Shown in pieces: positions 1 to 6,930 of a stretch of 12,073 nt of DNA; position 1 is the stretch's first letter; each line of letters opens with the position of its first letter. The notes under the pieces were generated by a model. The model was not told the DNA's origin, did no database searches, and saw nothing but the letters and a program-made list of their open reading frames with translations. The translations under genes were made by a program, and so were the position numbers. Source of the stretch: an uncultured Oscillospiraceae bacterium (lineage in GTDB: Bacteria; Bacillota; Clostridia; Oscillospirales; Oscillospiraceae); NCBI GenBank assembly GCA_900762005.1, contig CAAFEV010000306.1, forward strand, positions 1 through 12,073, in the 5' to 3' direction.

Positions 1-10
1 AAAAAACCGA

Positions 11-259
11 GGAAGATGCGGAAGTAAACGTATTCCCGACAGTTCAGAGAGCCGCCGTTGGTGCAAGTGCGGTATGGAAGGGTACGCTGAATGGGCATCG
101 GAGGGCGAGCCGAAGTAAGTAGGTGAGACGGAGCGGACACTTCGTTAACAAGGTCAGCGTATGCAGGTACGCATAAGTGGGCGCAATGCGCCAAGCCGGG
201 TGGCACCGCAGGAATGATTTTCACTCCTGTCCCAGCAGAAAACTGGGACAGGAGTTTTT
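11..259 (+). promoter_or_regulatory. T-box riboswitch, tRNA-Trp specific
   Basis: Leader RNA that reads uncharged tRNA-Trp and switches the downstream trpB on. Stem I closes with GATGC (15-19) pairing GCATC (95-99). The specifier loop has AGTA (23-26) opposite GAA (89-91), followed at once by the specifier codon TGG (92-94), the Trp codon. The next helix is CGTA (29-32) with TACG (83-86). The apical motifs AGAGAG (46-51) and TTGGTGCAA (58-66) are typical of T-box stem I. Short hairpins follow: GCGTA/TACGC (157-172) and GGCGC/GCGCC (180-192). The T-box core GGGTGGCACCGC (198-209) carries TGGC (201-204), which would pair with a tRNA ending GCCA; bacterial tRNA-Trp normally has G73. The antiterminator can form from GGG (198-200) with CCC (231-233) and CAGGA (209-213) with TCCTG (225-229). 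This excludes the terminator at 223-259. The promoter lies left of the window. Confidence 0.95.
223..259 (+). terminator. T-box intrinsic terminator
   Basis: A perfect 13-bp stem, ACTCCTGTCCCAG (223-235) with CTGGGACAGGAGT (243-255), has a 7-nt loop and a run of five Ts (255-259). Its 5' arm is the strand used by the antiterminator, so the two folds are exclusive. It should form when tRNA-Trp is charged, stopping transcription before trpB. Confidence 0.95.
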
Positions 260-295
260 ATATCCTCTCCCGCAAATTTGAAAGGAGAAACAGCC

Positions 296-1660
296 ATGGA
301 AATTCCGTACAAAATTTATCTGGAAGAAGAGGAAATGCCGAAAGCATGGTACAATGTCCGTGCCGATATGAAGAACAAGCCCGCACCGCTGCTGAATCCC
401 GCAACCAAGCAGCCGATGACGCTTGCCGAGCTTTCACAGGTTTTCTGCCGTGAGCTTGCCGAGCAGGAGCTGGACAATGAAAACACACTGATACCCATCC
501 CGCAGGAAATCCGTGATTTTTACAAGATGTACCGTCCGTCCCCGCTGGTGCGCGCCTATTGTCTGGAAAAGAAGCTCGGCACGCCCGCACACATCTATTA
601 TAAGTTCGAGGGCAACAACACCTCCGGCAGTCATAAGCTCAACTCCGCTATTGCGCAGGCGTATTATGCCAAGAAGCAAGGACTGACGAGCGTGACGACC
701 GAAACAGGAGCAGGGCAGTGGGGTACCGCGCTCTCCATGGCGTGTTCCTACTTTGACCTTGCCTGCAAGGTCTTTATGGTCAAGGTGTCCTATGAGCAAA
801 AGCCCTTCCGCCGCGAGGTTATGCGCACCTACGGCGCGTCCGTTACGCCCTCTCCGTCAAACACGACCGAGGTCGGGCGCAGCATTCTGGCCCGGTTCCC
901 GAACACGAACGGTTCTCTTGGCTGCGCCATCTCCGAGGCGGTTGAAACCGCGCTGAAAACCGAAAACTGCCGCTATGTGCTCGGCAGTGTCCTGTCTCAG
1001 GTGCTCCTGCATCAGACGGTCATCGGGCTGGAGACCAAGGCGGCGATGGATAAATACGGCATTCGCCCCGATATCATCATCGGCTGCGCGGGCGGCGGCT
1101 CGAACCTCGGCGGCTTAATCTCGCCCTTTGTCGGGCAAAAGCTGCGCGGTGAAGCGGATATGCGCATCATCGCGGTGGAGCCTGCCTCCTGCCCGAGCCT
1201 GACACGCGGCAAGTACGCTTATGACTATTGCGACACCGGCATGGTCTGTCCGCTTGCCAAGATGTATACGCTTGGCAGCTCCTTTATGCCGTCAGCGAAC
1301 CACGCGGGCGGACTGCGCTACCACGGCATGAGCAGTATTGTCTCGCAGCTCTATGAGGACGGCTATCTGGAAGCGACGAGTGTAGAGCAGACGGCGGTTT
1401 TTGAGGCTGCGGAGCAATTTGCACGCATCGAGGGTATTTTACCCGCGCCGGAGAGCAGCCACGCCATCCGCGTTGCAATCGACGAGGCACTCAAATGCAG
1501 GCAAACCGGCGAGGAAAAGACCATTGTGTTCGGTCTGACCGGAACGGGCTACTTTGATTTGACTGCCTATCAGAAGTACAACGACGGCGATATGCAGGAC
1601 TATATCCCCACCGATGCCGACATCGCCAAGAGCCTTGCACAGCTCCCGAAGGTAGAATAA
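296..1660 (+). CDS. trpB: Tryptophan synthase beta chain, TrpB2 type
   Basis: PLP enzyme joining indole and L-serine to make tryptophan. I chose ATG 296 (454 aa) because AAAGGAGAAA (281-290) sits just upstream; the in-frame TTG at 278 lies before that site. The PLP lysine is K114 in GSHKLN (111-116). The catalytic-type glutamate is E136 in ETGAGQWG (136-143). The phosphate-binding glycine loop is GCAGGGSN (263-270). The N-terminal WYN and RPSPLVRA blocks, HAGGLRYHG (336-344) and PAPESSHA (383-390) match the longer TrpB2 subfamily rather than the roughly 400-aa TrpB1 that pairs with standard TrpA. The gene stands alone: no trpA or other trp gene is adjacent, and a terminator follows. The T-box leader implies induction on tryptophan shortage. 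By inference it may salvage free indole, or work with a TrpA encoded elsewhere. Confidence 0.95.
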   Translation: MEIPYKIYLEEEEMPKAWYNVRADMKNKPAPLLNPATKQPMTLAELSQVFCRELAEQELDNENTLIPIPQEIRDFYKMYRPSPLVRAYCLEKKLGTPAHIYYKFEGNNTSGSHKLNSAIAQAYYAKKQGLTSVTTETGAGQWGTALSMACSYFDLACKVFMVKVSYEQKPFRREVMRTYGASVTPSPSNTTEVGRSILARFPNTNGSLGCAISEAVETALKTENCRYVLGSVLSQVLLHQTVIGLETKAAMDKYGIRPDIIIGCAGGGSNLGGLISPFVGQKLRGEADMRIIAVEPASCPSLTRGKYAYDYCDTGMVCPLAKMYTLGSSFMPSANHAGGLRYHGMSSIVSQLYEDGYLEATSVEQTAVFEAAEQFARIEGILPAPESSHAIRVAIDEALKCRQTGEEKTIVFGLTGTGYFDLTAYQKYNDGDMQDYIPTDADIAKSLAQLPKVE

Positions 1661-1730
1661 AAAGGTTCTATGAGAAATGCCGGGGCTGCCCTGTGCGTTC
1701 GCCTGTCCCTCGTCCCGCCGCAGCGACCTT

Positions 1731-1764
1731 GGCTCCTTATCTGAGGGAGCTGGCGCGAAGTGCC
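1731..1764 (+). repeat. Intergenic twin-hairpin repeat, degenerate copy
   Basis: Two adjacent hairpins lie in the gap after trpB. The first is GGCTCC (1731-1736) with GGAGCT (1746-1751), six pairs including one G-U. The second is GGCGC (1752-1756) with GTGCC (1760-1764) around a GAA loop. The pattern of TTGGCTCC, loop, GGGAGCTGGC, GAAG and a following TGAGGG resembles an intergenic repeat that I recall as common in clostridial gut genomes. That family assignment is from memory. No second copy is present in this window. Confidence 0.5.
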
Positions 1765-1824
1765 TGAGGGCGAGAGTGTTCCCCAAATGCGCACGATACC
1801 CCAAAACTTGCAACAGAACCAATA

Positions 1825-1866
1825 AAAACAGACCGAAAGCGGAATCGCCCGCCTCCGGTCTGTTTT
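1825..1866. terminator. Bidirectional terminator between trpB and murC
   Basis: AAAACAGACCG (1825-1835) pairs perfectly with CGGTCTGTTTT (1856-1866). A smaller inner stem, GCGG/CCGC (1839-1842 with 1849-1852), stacks inside. Plus-strand transcripts end in TTTTCTATTTT. Minus-strand transcripts end in TGTTTTTATT. The murC stop codon (TAG, 1867-1869) abuts it, so one hairpin serves both convergent genes. Confidence 0.88.
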
Positions 1867-3231
1867 CTATTTTGTAAGCAAAGCCTCGCCCGCCTTAAAA
1901 ATATCGCCTGCGCCGACGGTGAGAATGATATCGCCGTCTGTGGCAATCGACTTGAGATAAGCCGTGACCTCCGGTAGCGTCTCAAAAAAGACGGAGCCAG
2001 GAATTTCCTCGGACAAATCGCGTGCGGAAATGCCAATGGTGTTGCTCTCGCGCGCTGCGTAAATCTCCACTAAAACGGCAATGTCCACGCGCTTGAGCTG
2101 CTCGACAAAGTCCGGGAACAGTGCCTTGGTGCGCGAATAGGTGTGCGGCTGAAAGGCAAGGATGATGCGCTTAAAGTCCATCGTCTGCACCGCGTCAATC
2201 AGAGCACGCAGCTCGCCGGGATGGTGGGCATAATCGTCGTAGACCTCTGCACCGTGGTAATTGCCCTTGCGCTCCATGCGTCTGCCTGCGCCGGTGAACG
2301 AGGCAAGCCCCAGCGCAACGGCATCACCCTCTATCCCCATGATATAGGCGGCAGTCGCGGCGGCAAGTGCGTTGTAAACATTGTGCTTGCCGCAGACATT
2401 CAGATGCACATGGGTGTATTGCTTACCGAAGCAGATGATATCAAAGCTGCGGTAATCCGCCGAGAGGTTTATCGGGTGGACATCATTTTTTTCCTCCAGC
2501 CCGAAGGAATAGAAGTGCAAATCGGAGAGCGTCTCAACGGTGTTTTTATCATCTCCGTTGGCAACCACATAGCCCGTCTGCGGTACCAATCCGGCAAATT
2601 TGCGGAAGGAACGCTCCACCGCAGCCAAATCCTTAAAATAGTCCAGGTGATCTGCTTCAATGTTATTAATAATCGCAACTGTGGGATAGAAGTTCAAAAA
2701 CGAGTCGCAATATTCGCAGCTCTCCATAATGATGGTGTCGCCGTTGCCGACGCGGTGTCCTGCGTGTAGCAGCGGCAAGTAGCCGCCCAGCATTACCGTC
2801 GGGTCGCGCTTTGCCTCGATAAAAATGTGCGTCACCATGGAGGTCGTCGTGGTTTTCCCGTGGGTGCCGGAGATGCAGATTGCGTTTTTATATTCGCGCA
2901 TAATGAAGCCCCATGCCTGCGCCCGTTCAAAGACCGGAATGCCCGCCGCACGTGCGGCCGCAATTTCCGGATTGTCGTTGTGCGCAGCGGCGGTGCGAAT
3001 GATGCAGTCCGCGCCTAGAATGTTCTCTGCCCTGTGTCCGATATGAACGGTAATGCCCTTGGAGATCAGCTCGTCGGTGGAAACCGAGGCGTTCATATCA
3101 GAGCCGGTGACAACCATACCCATGCCGCGCAGCACGATGCCGAGCGGGCGCATGGAGACACCGCCGATTCCGATCAGGTGTATATGTTTTCCGGGTAAAA
3201 GATAGCTATCGAGCCGTTTGTGAACAGCCAA
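1867..3231 (-). CDS. murC: UDP-N-acetylmuramate--L-alanine ligase MurC
   Basis: Cytoplasmic ATP-dependent ligase that adds L-Ala to UDP-MurNAc, the first step of the peptidoglycan stem peptide. I start it at TTG 3231 (454 aa), preceded by GGAGGG six bases upstream. The ATG at 3285, giving 18 more residues, lies between the -10 and -35 boxes of the assigned promoter and cannot be on that transcript. Visible motifs are the UDP-sugar loop HLIGIGG (about 18-24), the ATP P-loop GTHGKTTT (122-129), ESCEYCDSF (170-178), NNIEADHLDYF (189-199), HNVYNALAA (283-291), DDYAHHP (332-338) and HTYSRT (363-368). Length and motif order fit a complete MurC. The gene appears monocistronic, with its own promoter and a terminator shared with trpB. 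The neighbours are not cell-wall synthesis genes. Confidence 0.97.
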   Translation of the reverse strand: MAVHKRLDSYLLPGKHIHLIGIGGVSMRPLGIVLRGMGMVVTGSDMNASVSTDELISKGITVHIGHRAENILGADCIIRTAAAHNDNPEIAAARAAGIPVFERAQAWGFIMREYKNAICISGTHGKTTTTSMVTHIFIEAKRDPTVMLGGYLPLLHAGHRVGNGDTIIMESCEYCDSFLNFYPTVAIINNIEADHLDYFKDLAAVERSFRKFAGLVPQTGYVVANGDDKNTVETLSDLHFYSFGLEEKNDVHPINLSADYRSFDIICFGKQYTHVHLNVCGKHNVYNALAAATAAYIMGIEGDAVALGLASFTGAGRRMERKGNYHGAEVYDDYAHHPGELRALIDAVQTMDFKRIILAFQPHTYSRTKALFPDFVEQLKRVDIAVLVEIYAARESNTIGISARDLSEEIPGSVFFETLPEVTAYLKSIATDGDIILTVGAGDIFKAGEALLTK

Positions 3232-3273
3232 GCTTATCCCTCCAATTCTGTCAATCCAAAATGCGTCTTGTTT

Positions 3274-3302
3274 AGTATAGTACATAAGCGGCAGATTTAC
3301 AA
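3274..3302 (-). promoter_or_regulatory. Sigma-A promoter of murC
   Basis: On the minus strand TTGTAA (3302-3297) is followed by exactly 17 nt and TATACT (3279-3274). Transcription would start near 3267, giving a leader of about 35 nt to the TTG codon at 3231. This position fixes the murC start. Confidence 0.75.
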
Positions 3303-3333
3303 GAAAAAAATCACAATAATCTATGAAAAGTAA

Positions 3334-3981
3334 TTAAACAAAGGGTGCCTCTAAATCCGGCGGAAGAAATGCAGACGGCAGCGTAAAGGCCAACTGCCTG
3401 CCGTCCGGGTGACGAAAGGAAAGCCGCCATGCCCAAAGTGCTAACTGCCCGGTTGTCTTTGCACCGTATTTTCGGTCGCCGCGCAGCGGACAGCCGCGGC
3501 TTGCGAGCTGAACACGGATTTGGTGCGTCCTGCCTGTCTGCAAGCGCACGAACAGCAGACAATCGTGCAGAACGCGAAAGGTGAGACTTGCCTCGCGCAC
3601 CCCGTTGCGCTGCCGTTGCACGATATAGGTCTTGTTGCGCGTGCGGTCGTGATAAAGCAAGTCCCGCAGCTCGCCCTCGGGAAAGCTTGGCGGTGTTTCA
3701 CAAACCGCAAGGTACTCCTTGACAAAGCAGGAGCCTATCTGCGCGGAAAGCACCGCAGCGGCCTGCGCTGTCTTTGCAAAAACCATCACGCCGCAGACCT
3801 CGTAATCCAGCCGATGCACCGGAAAAACACGGCGCGGGGATAAGAGCGAGGGCAGCGAGGGCTTGCCGGAGGCATCGGCAGCGGATAAAATACCGCTTGG
3901 CTTTACGCAGACGAGCAAAAGGTCATCTTCATATAAAACGGAAATTTGAGTGCTGTCGGGCTGTTGTGTTACGGCTTCCAT
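3334..3981 (-). CDS. RluA-family RNA pseudouridine synthase
   Basis: Predicted isomerase converting uridine to pseudouridine in rRNA or tRNA; the target cannot be told from the sequence. The protein has 215 aa, with only the catalytic domain and no S4 RNA-binding domain. The catalytic aspartate is D59 in HRLD (56-59). Further family blocks are VKEYLAV (87-93), LQTGRTHQIRVQL (147-159), GDRKYG (168-173) and a C-terminal LSFRHP segment. The usual TSG after HRLD is VCG here (62-64), while the Asp and the GRTHQIR block are intact, so activity is plausible. Start ATG 3981 has GAGGAGA upstream. It lies 102 nt before the murC start codon on the same strand, but murC has its own promoter in that gap. 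I found no convincing hairpin terminator after it. Confidence 0.9.
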   Translation of the reverse strand: MEAVTQQPDSTQISVLYEDDLLLVCVKPSGILSAADASGKPSLPSLLSPRRVFPVHRLDYEVCGVMVFAKTAQAAAVLSAQIGSCFVKEYLAVCETPPSFPEGELRDLLYHDRTRNKTYIVQRQRNGVREASLTFRVLHDCLLFVRLQTGRTHQIRVQLASRGCPLRGDRKYGAKTTGQLALWAWRLSFRHPDGRQLAFTLPSAFLPPDLEAPFV

Positions 3982-4110
3982 GCACGTCTCTCCTCATTAA
4001 AATAAAGTAAAATTTCGATTTGAAATGTTTCATTACAGGATTTAACAAATAAAACAAAATAAAAAGTTTGACAAATCAGTGAAATAATTCTTTTTTGTGG
4101 AATTTGCCTA

Positions 4111-4139
4111 TGTCTTTTCTTAGGAATCTGTGTTATAAT
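4111..4139 (+). promoter_or_regulatory. Extended -10 promoter of the CarD-like gene
   Basis: TGTTATAAT (4131-4139) is a consensus -10 with the TGN extension. The -35 at 17-nt spacing is weak (TGTCTT, 4111-4116), as expected for extended -10 promoters. Transcription would start near 4146, leaving a leader of about 40 nt. The 204-bp divergent gap (3982-4185) is AT-rich. I could not assign a convincing promoter for the pseudouridine synthase on the other strand. Confidence 0.7.
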
Positions 4140-4185
4140 ATGGTTGGAAGAATGTCGGCTGTCCAAATGGAAAGGGGTTGCACAA

Positions 4186-4686
4186 ATGTATCAGGTCGGT
4201 GAAACCGTGCTCTACGGCACGGAGGGCGTTTGCAAGGTTGCCGAAATCTGCGAGATGAAAATGGGTTCGCAGAAGGGGAGGTACTATGTCCTCAGACCGG
4301 TCTACCGCGTGAGTGCGACCATCTACGTTCCGTTGACTAATGAAACACTGGTCGGCCGTATGAAGCGCGTGCTCTCGGTTTCAGAGGTGAACACCCTGCT
4401 GAAGAACGCGGCGGCGTTTGAGCTGCCTTGGATTGAGGACCCGAACGAGCGCAAGCAATCCTATTCCAGAATTCTCATCGACGGCGACCGTCGTGAGGTG
4501 GTTGGCTTGGTGCGCGTGCTGTATCTGCAGCGCGAAAGTCTGACGGCAAACGGCAGACGGATGCGGGCGAGTGATGACCAGATTTTACGTGACGCGGAAA
4601 AACTGCTGAACGATGAATTTGCGCTGGTGCTGCAAATTCCGCAGCAGGAGGTGCCGGAGTATATCCGCGCGCACATTGAGGCATAA
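4186..4686 (+). CDS. CarD/CdnL-family transcriptional regulator
   Basis: CarD-family proteins bind the RNA polymerase beta subunit and stabilise promoter open complexes, typically at stable-RNA and growth genes. This protein has 166 aa, close to the usual 160-170. The N-terminal polymerase-interacting Tudor-like domain spans about 1-60: YQVGETVLYGTEGVCKV (2-18), YYVLRPVY (33-40) and TIYVPLTN (45-52) are the family's strands. The rest is predicted mainly helical and corresponds to the DNA-contacting CarD C-terminal domain. ATG 4186 follows AAAGGGG (4171-4177). An in-frame TTG at 4144 falls at or before the predicted transcription start, so it is rejected. It is a single gene with its own promoter and terminator. 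The family call is firm; the regulated genes are unknown. Confidence 0.88.
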   Translation: MYQVGETVLYGTEGVCKVAEICEMKMGSQKGRYYVLRPVYRVSATIYVPLTNETLVGRMKRVLSVSEVNTLLKNAAAFELPWIEDPNERKQSYSRILIDGDRREVVGLVRVLYLQRESLTANGRRMRASDDQILRDAEKLLNDEFALVLQIPQQEVPEYIRAHIEA

Positions 4687-4700
4687 ACAAAACCCATACA

Positions 4701-4731
4701 GGCGGCAGTGACTTCGGTTACTGCCGCCTTT
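4701..4731 (+). terminator. Terminator of the CarD-like gene
   Basis: GGCGGCAGTGAC (4701-4712) and GTTACTGCCGCC (4717-4728) form a 12-bp stem with one G-U pair and a TTCG tetraloop closed by C-G. The T-tract is short (TTT at 4729-4731), but the stem is very stable. Confidence 0.82.
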
Positions 4732-4806
4732 CAATATAGCAGTGAAAGGGTGGAAAGTCAAGCGATACTCTGCCGAAAATACACGCGTTGGTTTTTAAAA
4801 AAAGCC

Positions 4807-4835
4807 TTGACATATTGTGTTTTTCATCTTAATAT
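4807..4835 (+). promoter_or_regulatory. Sigma-A promoter of the SLH amidase gene
   Basis: A consensus TTGACA (4807-4812) is followed by 17 nt and TAATAT (4830-4835). TATTAT at 4833-4838 is an alternative -10. Transcription would start near 4842, about 50 nt before ATG 4892. Between the previous terminator and this promoter (4732-4806) I see nothing else. Confidence 0.72.
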
Positions 4836-4891
4836 TATACTATATAATGTGTTACTGTTTTCGTTGCCATACAAGTATGGGGGGATTTTTT

Positions 4892-6688
4892 ATGCACCGA
4901 AGAAGCGTCTTTACCATCCTGCTTGCAATTTGCATCTTGTTTGCCGCAATCCCGCTTCTGCCGGCGAATGCACAGCAGAATCCTGCGCCGCAGGCCAGAG
5001 GAATGCCGTACTATGATGTGGCAGCAGCCGTTGCCTATGCCAAAGCCCATGCGTTTGACGGCGTTGGAGAATGCGCGCAGTTTGTCAGCACGTGTCTGAG
5101 CGTCGGCGGGATTGAAGTAACCGGCAGTTATTTTTACTACAGTATGTGCGAGCCGCGTTATTGGGGCAGCGAGTTCGGGGAATATACCAATCCCTCCGTC
5201 TGTTCCAGTGCGCTGTTACGGTGGCTTGCCGAACGCTATACGGTCATTACCGAGCCGAAGCACTCCGACATGGAGCTTGGCGATGTAATACTGATGTACG
5301 GCAGCGGAAATCCGGACGGTCATGCCGGGATTATCACCGGCTTTGACGGAGATATGCCGCTGTACTGTGCACATAACGACGATGCCAAAGACGACCCGGT
5401 GAAGGATCTTGCGAATTTTCTTGTAAAAATGCGCGTTCTGAAAGCAGAAGGTACCTGCACCGGGGAGCACATCAAGGGTGAGTATCTTTGGTACAGTGCG
5501 TCTCATCCGCATTACATATACTATACCTGTGCGCTCTGCGGCGAAACCTATACCGACGGCATGACGCGGGCGGTTGCCTCCTGCGATAAGTGTACTACGA
5601 TGCCGGAGGCTCCGATTTTATACATCGACAAGGCGGCGTATCTTGCCGGAAAAACCGCAGAAATTACATGGAGTAAAGTGGATTGCGCCACAGCATATCG
5701 CTTACGTATTTACAAAGACGGCGCGCTTTTGCTGGACAAGAATATGTGGCTTACCACGGGCTATTCGCTCGATTGTGATGCAGCGGCGCGGTATACGGTG
5801 ATTGTCTCCGCAACGAACCGTGCCGGAGCCGCAGTCTCAGGACGCGGTGTGTTTAATGTTCATTCCTATACCGGCACAAAGTCCCCTCCGACCTGCACGC
5901 AGCAGGGCTATACGACATACAGCTGTGTATGCGGCGCGAGCTACACGGCGTCCTATGTTCCTGCGTTGGGGCATAATTGGGATAACGGAGTTGTGACAAT
6001 TCCGCCGACGCCCCTGCAGCCTGGTGAAAAGCAATGCACCTGTACCCGCTGCCCGGCAACCGCTACGATGCCGGTAGAGCCGCTTGGCCTGTGCGAAGCA
6101 GGTGAGGCTTGCGCGGGCAATCAATTTACGGATATGCCCGCCCCGAATGCGTGGTCGCACGAGGGAATCGAATTTGCTTATCACAGGGGATTATTTGAAG
6201 GAACCGCAAAGATGACCTTTTCTCCGAATAAGACCATGACCCGTGCGATGCTGGTGACAGTACTGTGGCGTTACGACGGCAGGGCAGAGGGGGTACCAAC
6301 CGCCTTTACCGATGTGCAGCCGGACAGATGGTATACCGACGCAGCTGATTGGGCAGCGGAAAGCGGCATCGTCAAGGGCGTGTCGGAGACGCTGTTTGAT
6401 CCGAATGGCATTATCTCCCGTGAACAGCTTGCTGTGATTCTTTTCCGCTATTGCGAGCAAAAGGGTATCACCGTTGCGAACCGTGCGGATTTCAGCACCT
6501 TCCCGGATGCGGCTTCGGTCAGTCCTTGGGCGAAGGACGCGATGCAGTGGGCGGTTGCGGCGGGGCTCATCACCGGCACAAGAATCGGCAGCACGCTTTA
6601 CCTCGACCCGCAGGGCGGTGCAACCCGCGCGCAGGTTGCCTTGATTCTCATGCGGTTTTGCAACCTGCTTGAACCGCCGGCAGAGTAA
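4892..6688 (+). CDS. Secreted amidase-like protein with three SLH domains
   Basis: Predicted exported cell-wall hydrolase of 598 aa. A signal peptide (1-27: HRRS basic start, hydrophobic core 6-23, cleavage after ANA) precedes a Cys-His amidase/endopeptidase-like domain (about 38-185). This has GECAQFVSTCLSVGG with likely nucleophile C61, GDVILMYG (130-137), and likely catalytic H144 in GHAGIITG, then AHNDD (160-164). It best resembles the putative amidase family with a CxxFVSxCL motif. Cys pairs CALC and CDKC (213-234) flank a fibronectin-like beta region (about 238-325). Next is a Cys-rich linker (335-387) with CVCG and PALGHNW. Three SLH domains (about 410-463, 471-525, 534-592), each with an FxD/FPD-like start and TRA/SRE end motif, should anchor it to secondary wall polymer. 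ATG 4892 follows GGGGGG (4879-4884). A further in-frame start at 4817 lies inside the promoter. The cleaved bond is unknown. Confidence 0.85.
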   Translation: MHRRSVFTILLAICILFAAIPLLPANAQQNPAPQARGMPYYDVAAAVAYAKAHAFDGVGECAQFVSTCLSVGGIEVTGSYFYYSMCEPRYWGSEFGEYTNPSVCSSALLRWLAERYTVITEPKHSDMELGDVILMYGSGNPDGHAGIITGFDGDMPLYCAHNDDAKDDPVKDLANFLVKMRVLKAEGTCTGEHIKGEYLWYSASHPHYIYYTCALCGETYTDGMTRAVASCDKCTTMPEAPILYIDKAAYLAGKTAEITWSKVDCATAYRLRIYKDGALLLDKNMWLTTGYSLDCDAAARYTVIVSATNRAGAAVSGRGVFNVHSYTGTKSPPTCTQQGYTTYSCVCGASYTASYVPALGHNWDNGVVTIPPTPLQPGEKQCTCTRCPATATMPVEPLGLCEAGEACAGNQFTDMPAPNAWSHEGIEFAYHRGLFEGTAKMTFSPNKTMTRAMLVTVLWRYDGRAEGVPTAFTDVQPDRWYTDAADWAAESGIVKGVSETLFDPNGIISREQLAVILFRYCEQKGITVANRADFSTFPDAASVSPWAKDAMQWAVAAGLITGTRIGSTLYLDPQGGATRAQVALILMRFCNLLEPPAE

Positions 6689-6701
6689 AAGACAAACTGA
6701 A

Positions 6702-6733
6702 AGAACGGCACTCGGAGCAATTCCGAGTGCCGT
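6702..6733 (+). terminator. Terminator hairpin, repeat copy 1
   Basis: ACGGCACTCGGA (6705-6716) and TCCGAGTGCCGT (6722-6733) form a perfect stem (11 bp plus a closing A-T) around a GCAAT loop, 14 nt after the SLH amidase stop. The trailing sequence CTTCAG is not T-rich. All 32 bases 6702-6733 recur exactly at 6931-6962. Confidence 0.7.
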
Positions 6734-6785
6734 CTTCAGACTGTCAAAGAACCGGGAACCTAAAGATTACGGAGGGAAGAAAAGA

Positions 6786-6816
6786 GTGAAAGGAAACCGT
6801 CAGGGTGTCCTTTCGC
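6786..6816 (+). repeat. Hairpin inside the intergenic cassette
   Basis: GTGAAAGGA (6786-6794) pairs with TCCTTTCGC (6808-6816), nine pairs with one G-U, around a 13-nt loop. A small CGCC/GGCG hairpin with a CGTA loop follows at 6828-6839. No ORF with a ribosome binding site is apparent in this stretch. Confidence 0.45.
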
Positions 6817-6840
6817 GTTCAATAACCCGCCCGTAGGCGA

Positions 6841-6885
6841 CAGAATTGCAAAATAATATTACAAACAACAAATTTTGCAATTCTG
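6841..6885 (+). repeat. 14-bp inverted repeat
   Basis: CAGAATTGCAAAAT (6841-6854) and ATTTTGCAATTCTG (6872-6885) are perfect inverted repeats separated by a 17-nt AT-rich loop. It lies within the gap between two convergent genes and has no strong GC clamp, so it is not an ordinary terminator. Confidence 0.85.
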
Positions 6886-6889
6886 AAAG

Positions 6890-6930
6890 CAGCTTGTCAA
6901 AAAAGTCTACATGACTTTTTTGACAAGCTG
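6890..6930. repeat. 18-bp near-perfect palindrome
   Basis: CAGCTTGTCAAAAAAGTC (6890-6907) and GACTTTTTTGACAAGCTG (6913-6930) are perfect inverted repeats with a 5-nt spacer (TACAT). A related sequence, CAGACTGTCAAAGAA, matching 12 of 15 bases of the left arm, occurs at 6737-6751. The segment 6737-6930 is therefore bounded by imperfect inverted ends. Confidence 0.88.

Noticed and set aside
278..295. TTG start at 278 for trpB
   Set aside because: It lies before the AAAGGAG site, and ATG 296 at proper spacing gives the natural TrpB2 N-terminus.
2143..2769. A 208-codon open frame on the plus strand opposite murC
   Set aside because: It lies wholly inside murC, whose motifs are intact, and it has no family resemblance or start signal.
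4068..4073. A perfect TTGACA upstream of the CarD-like gene
   Set aside because: No -10-like sequence occurs 16-18 nt downstream (a T-run is there instead). The extended -10 at 4131-4139 explains the promoter better.
4817..4891. N-terminal extension of the SLH amidase (25 residues)
   Set aside because: The codon at 4817 is between the -35 and -10 boxes, and the later ATG 4892 has both a ribosome binding site and a standard signal peptide.
6734..6930. Possible CRISPR array or small protein gene in the hairpin-rich gap
   Set aside because: The repeats differ in length and sequence and lack regular spacers. No ORF there has a plausible start and ribosome binding site.
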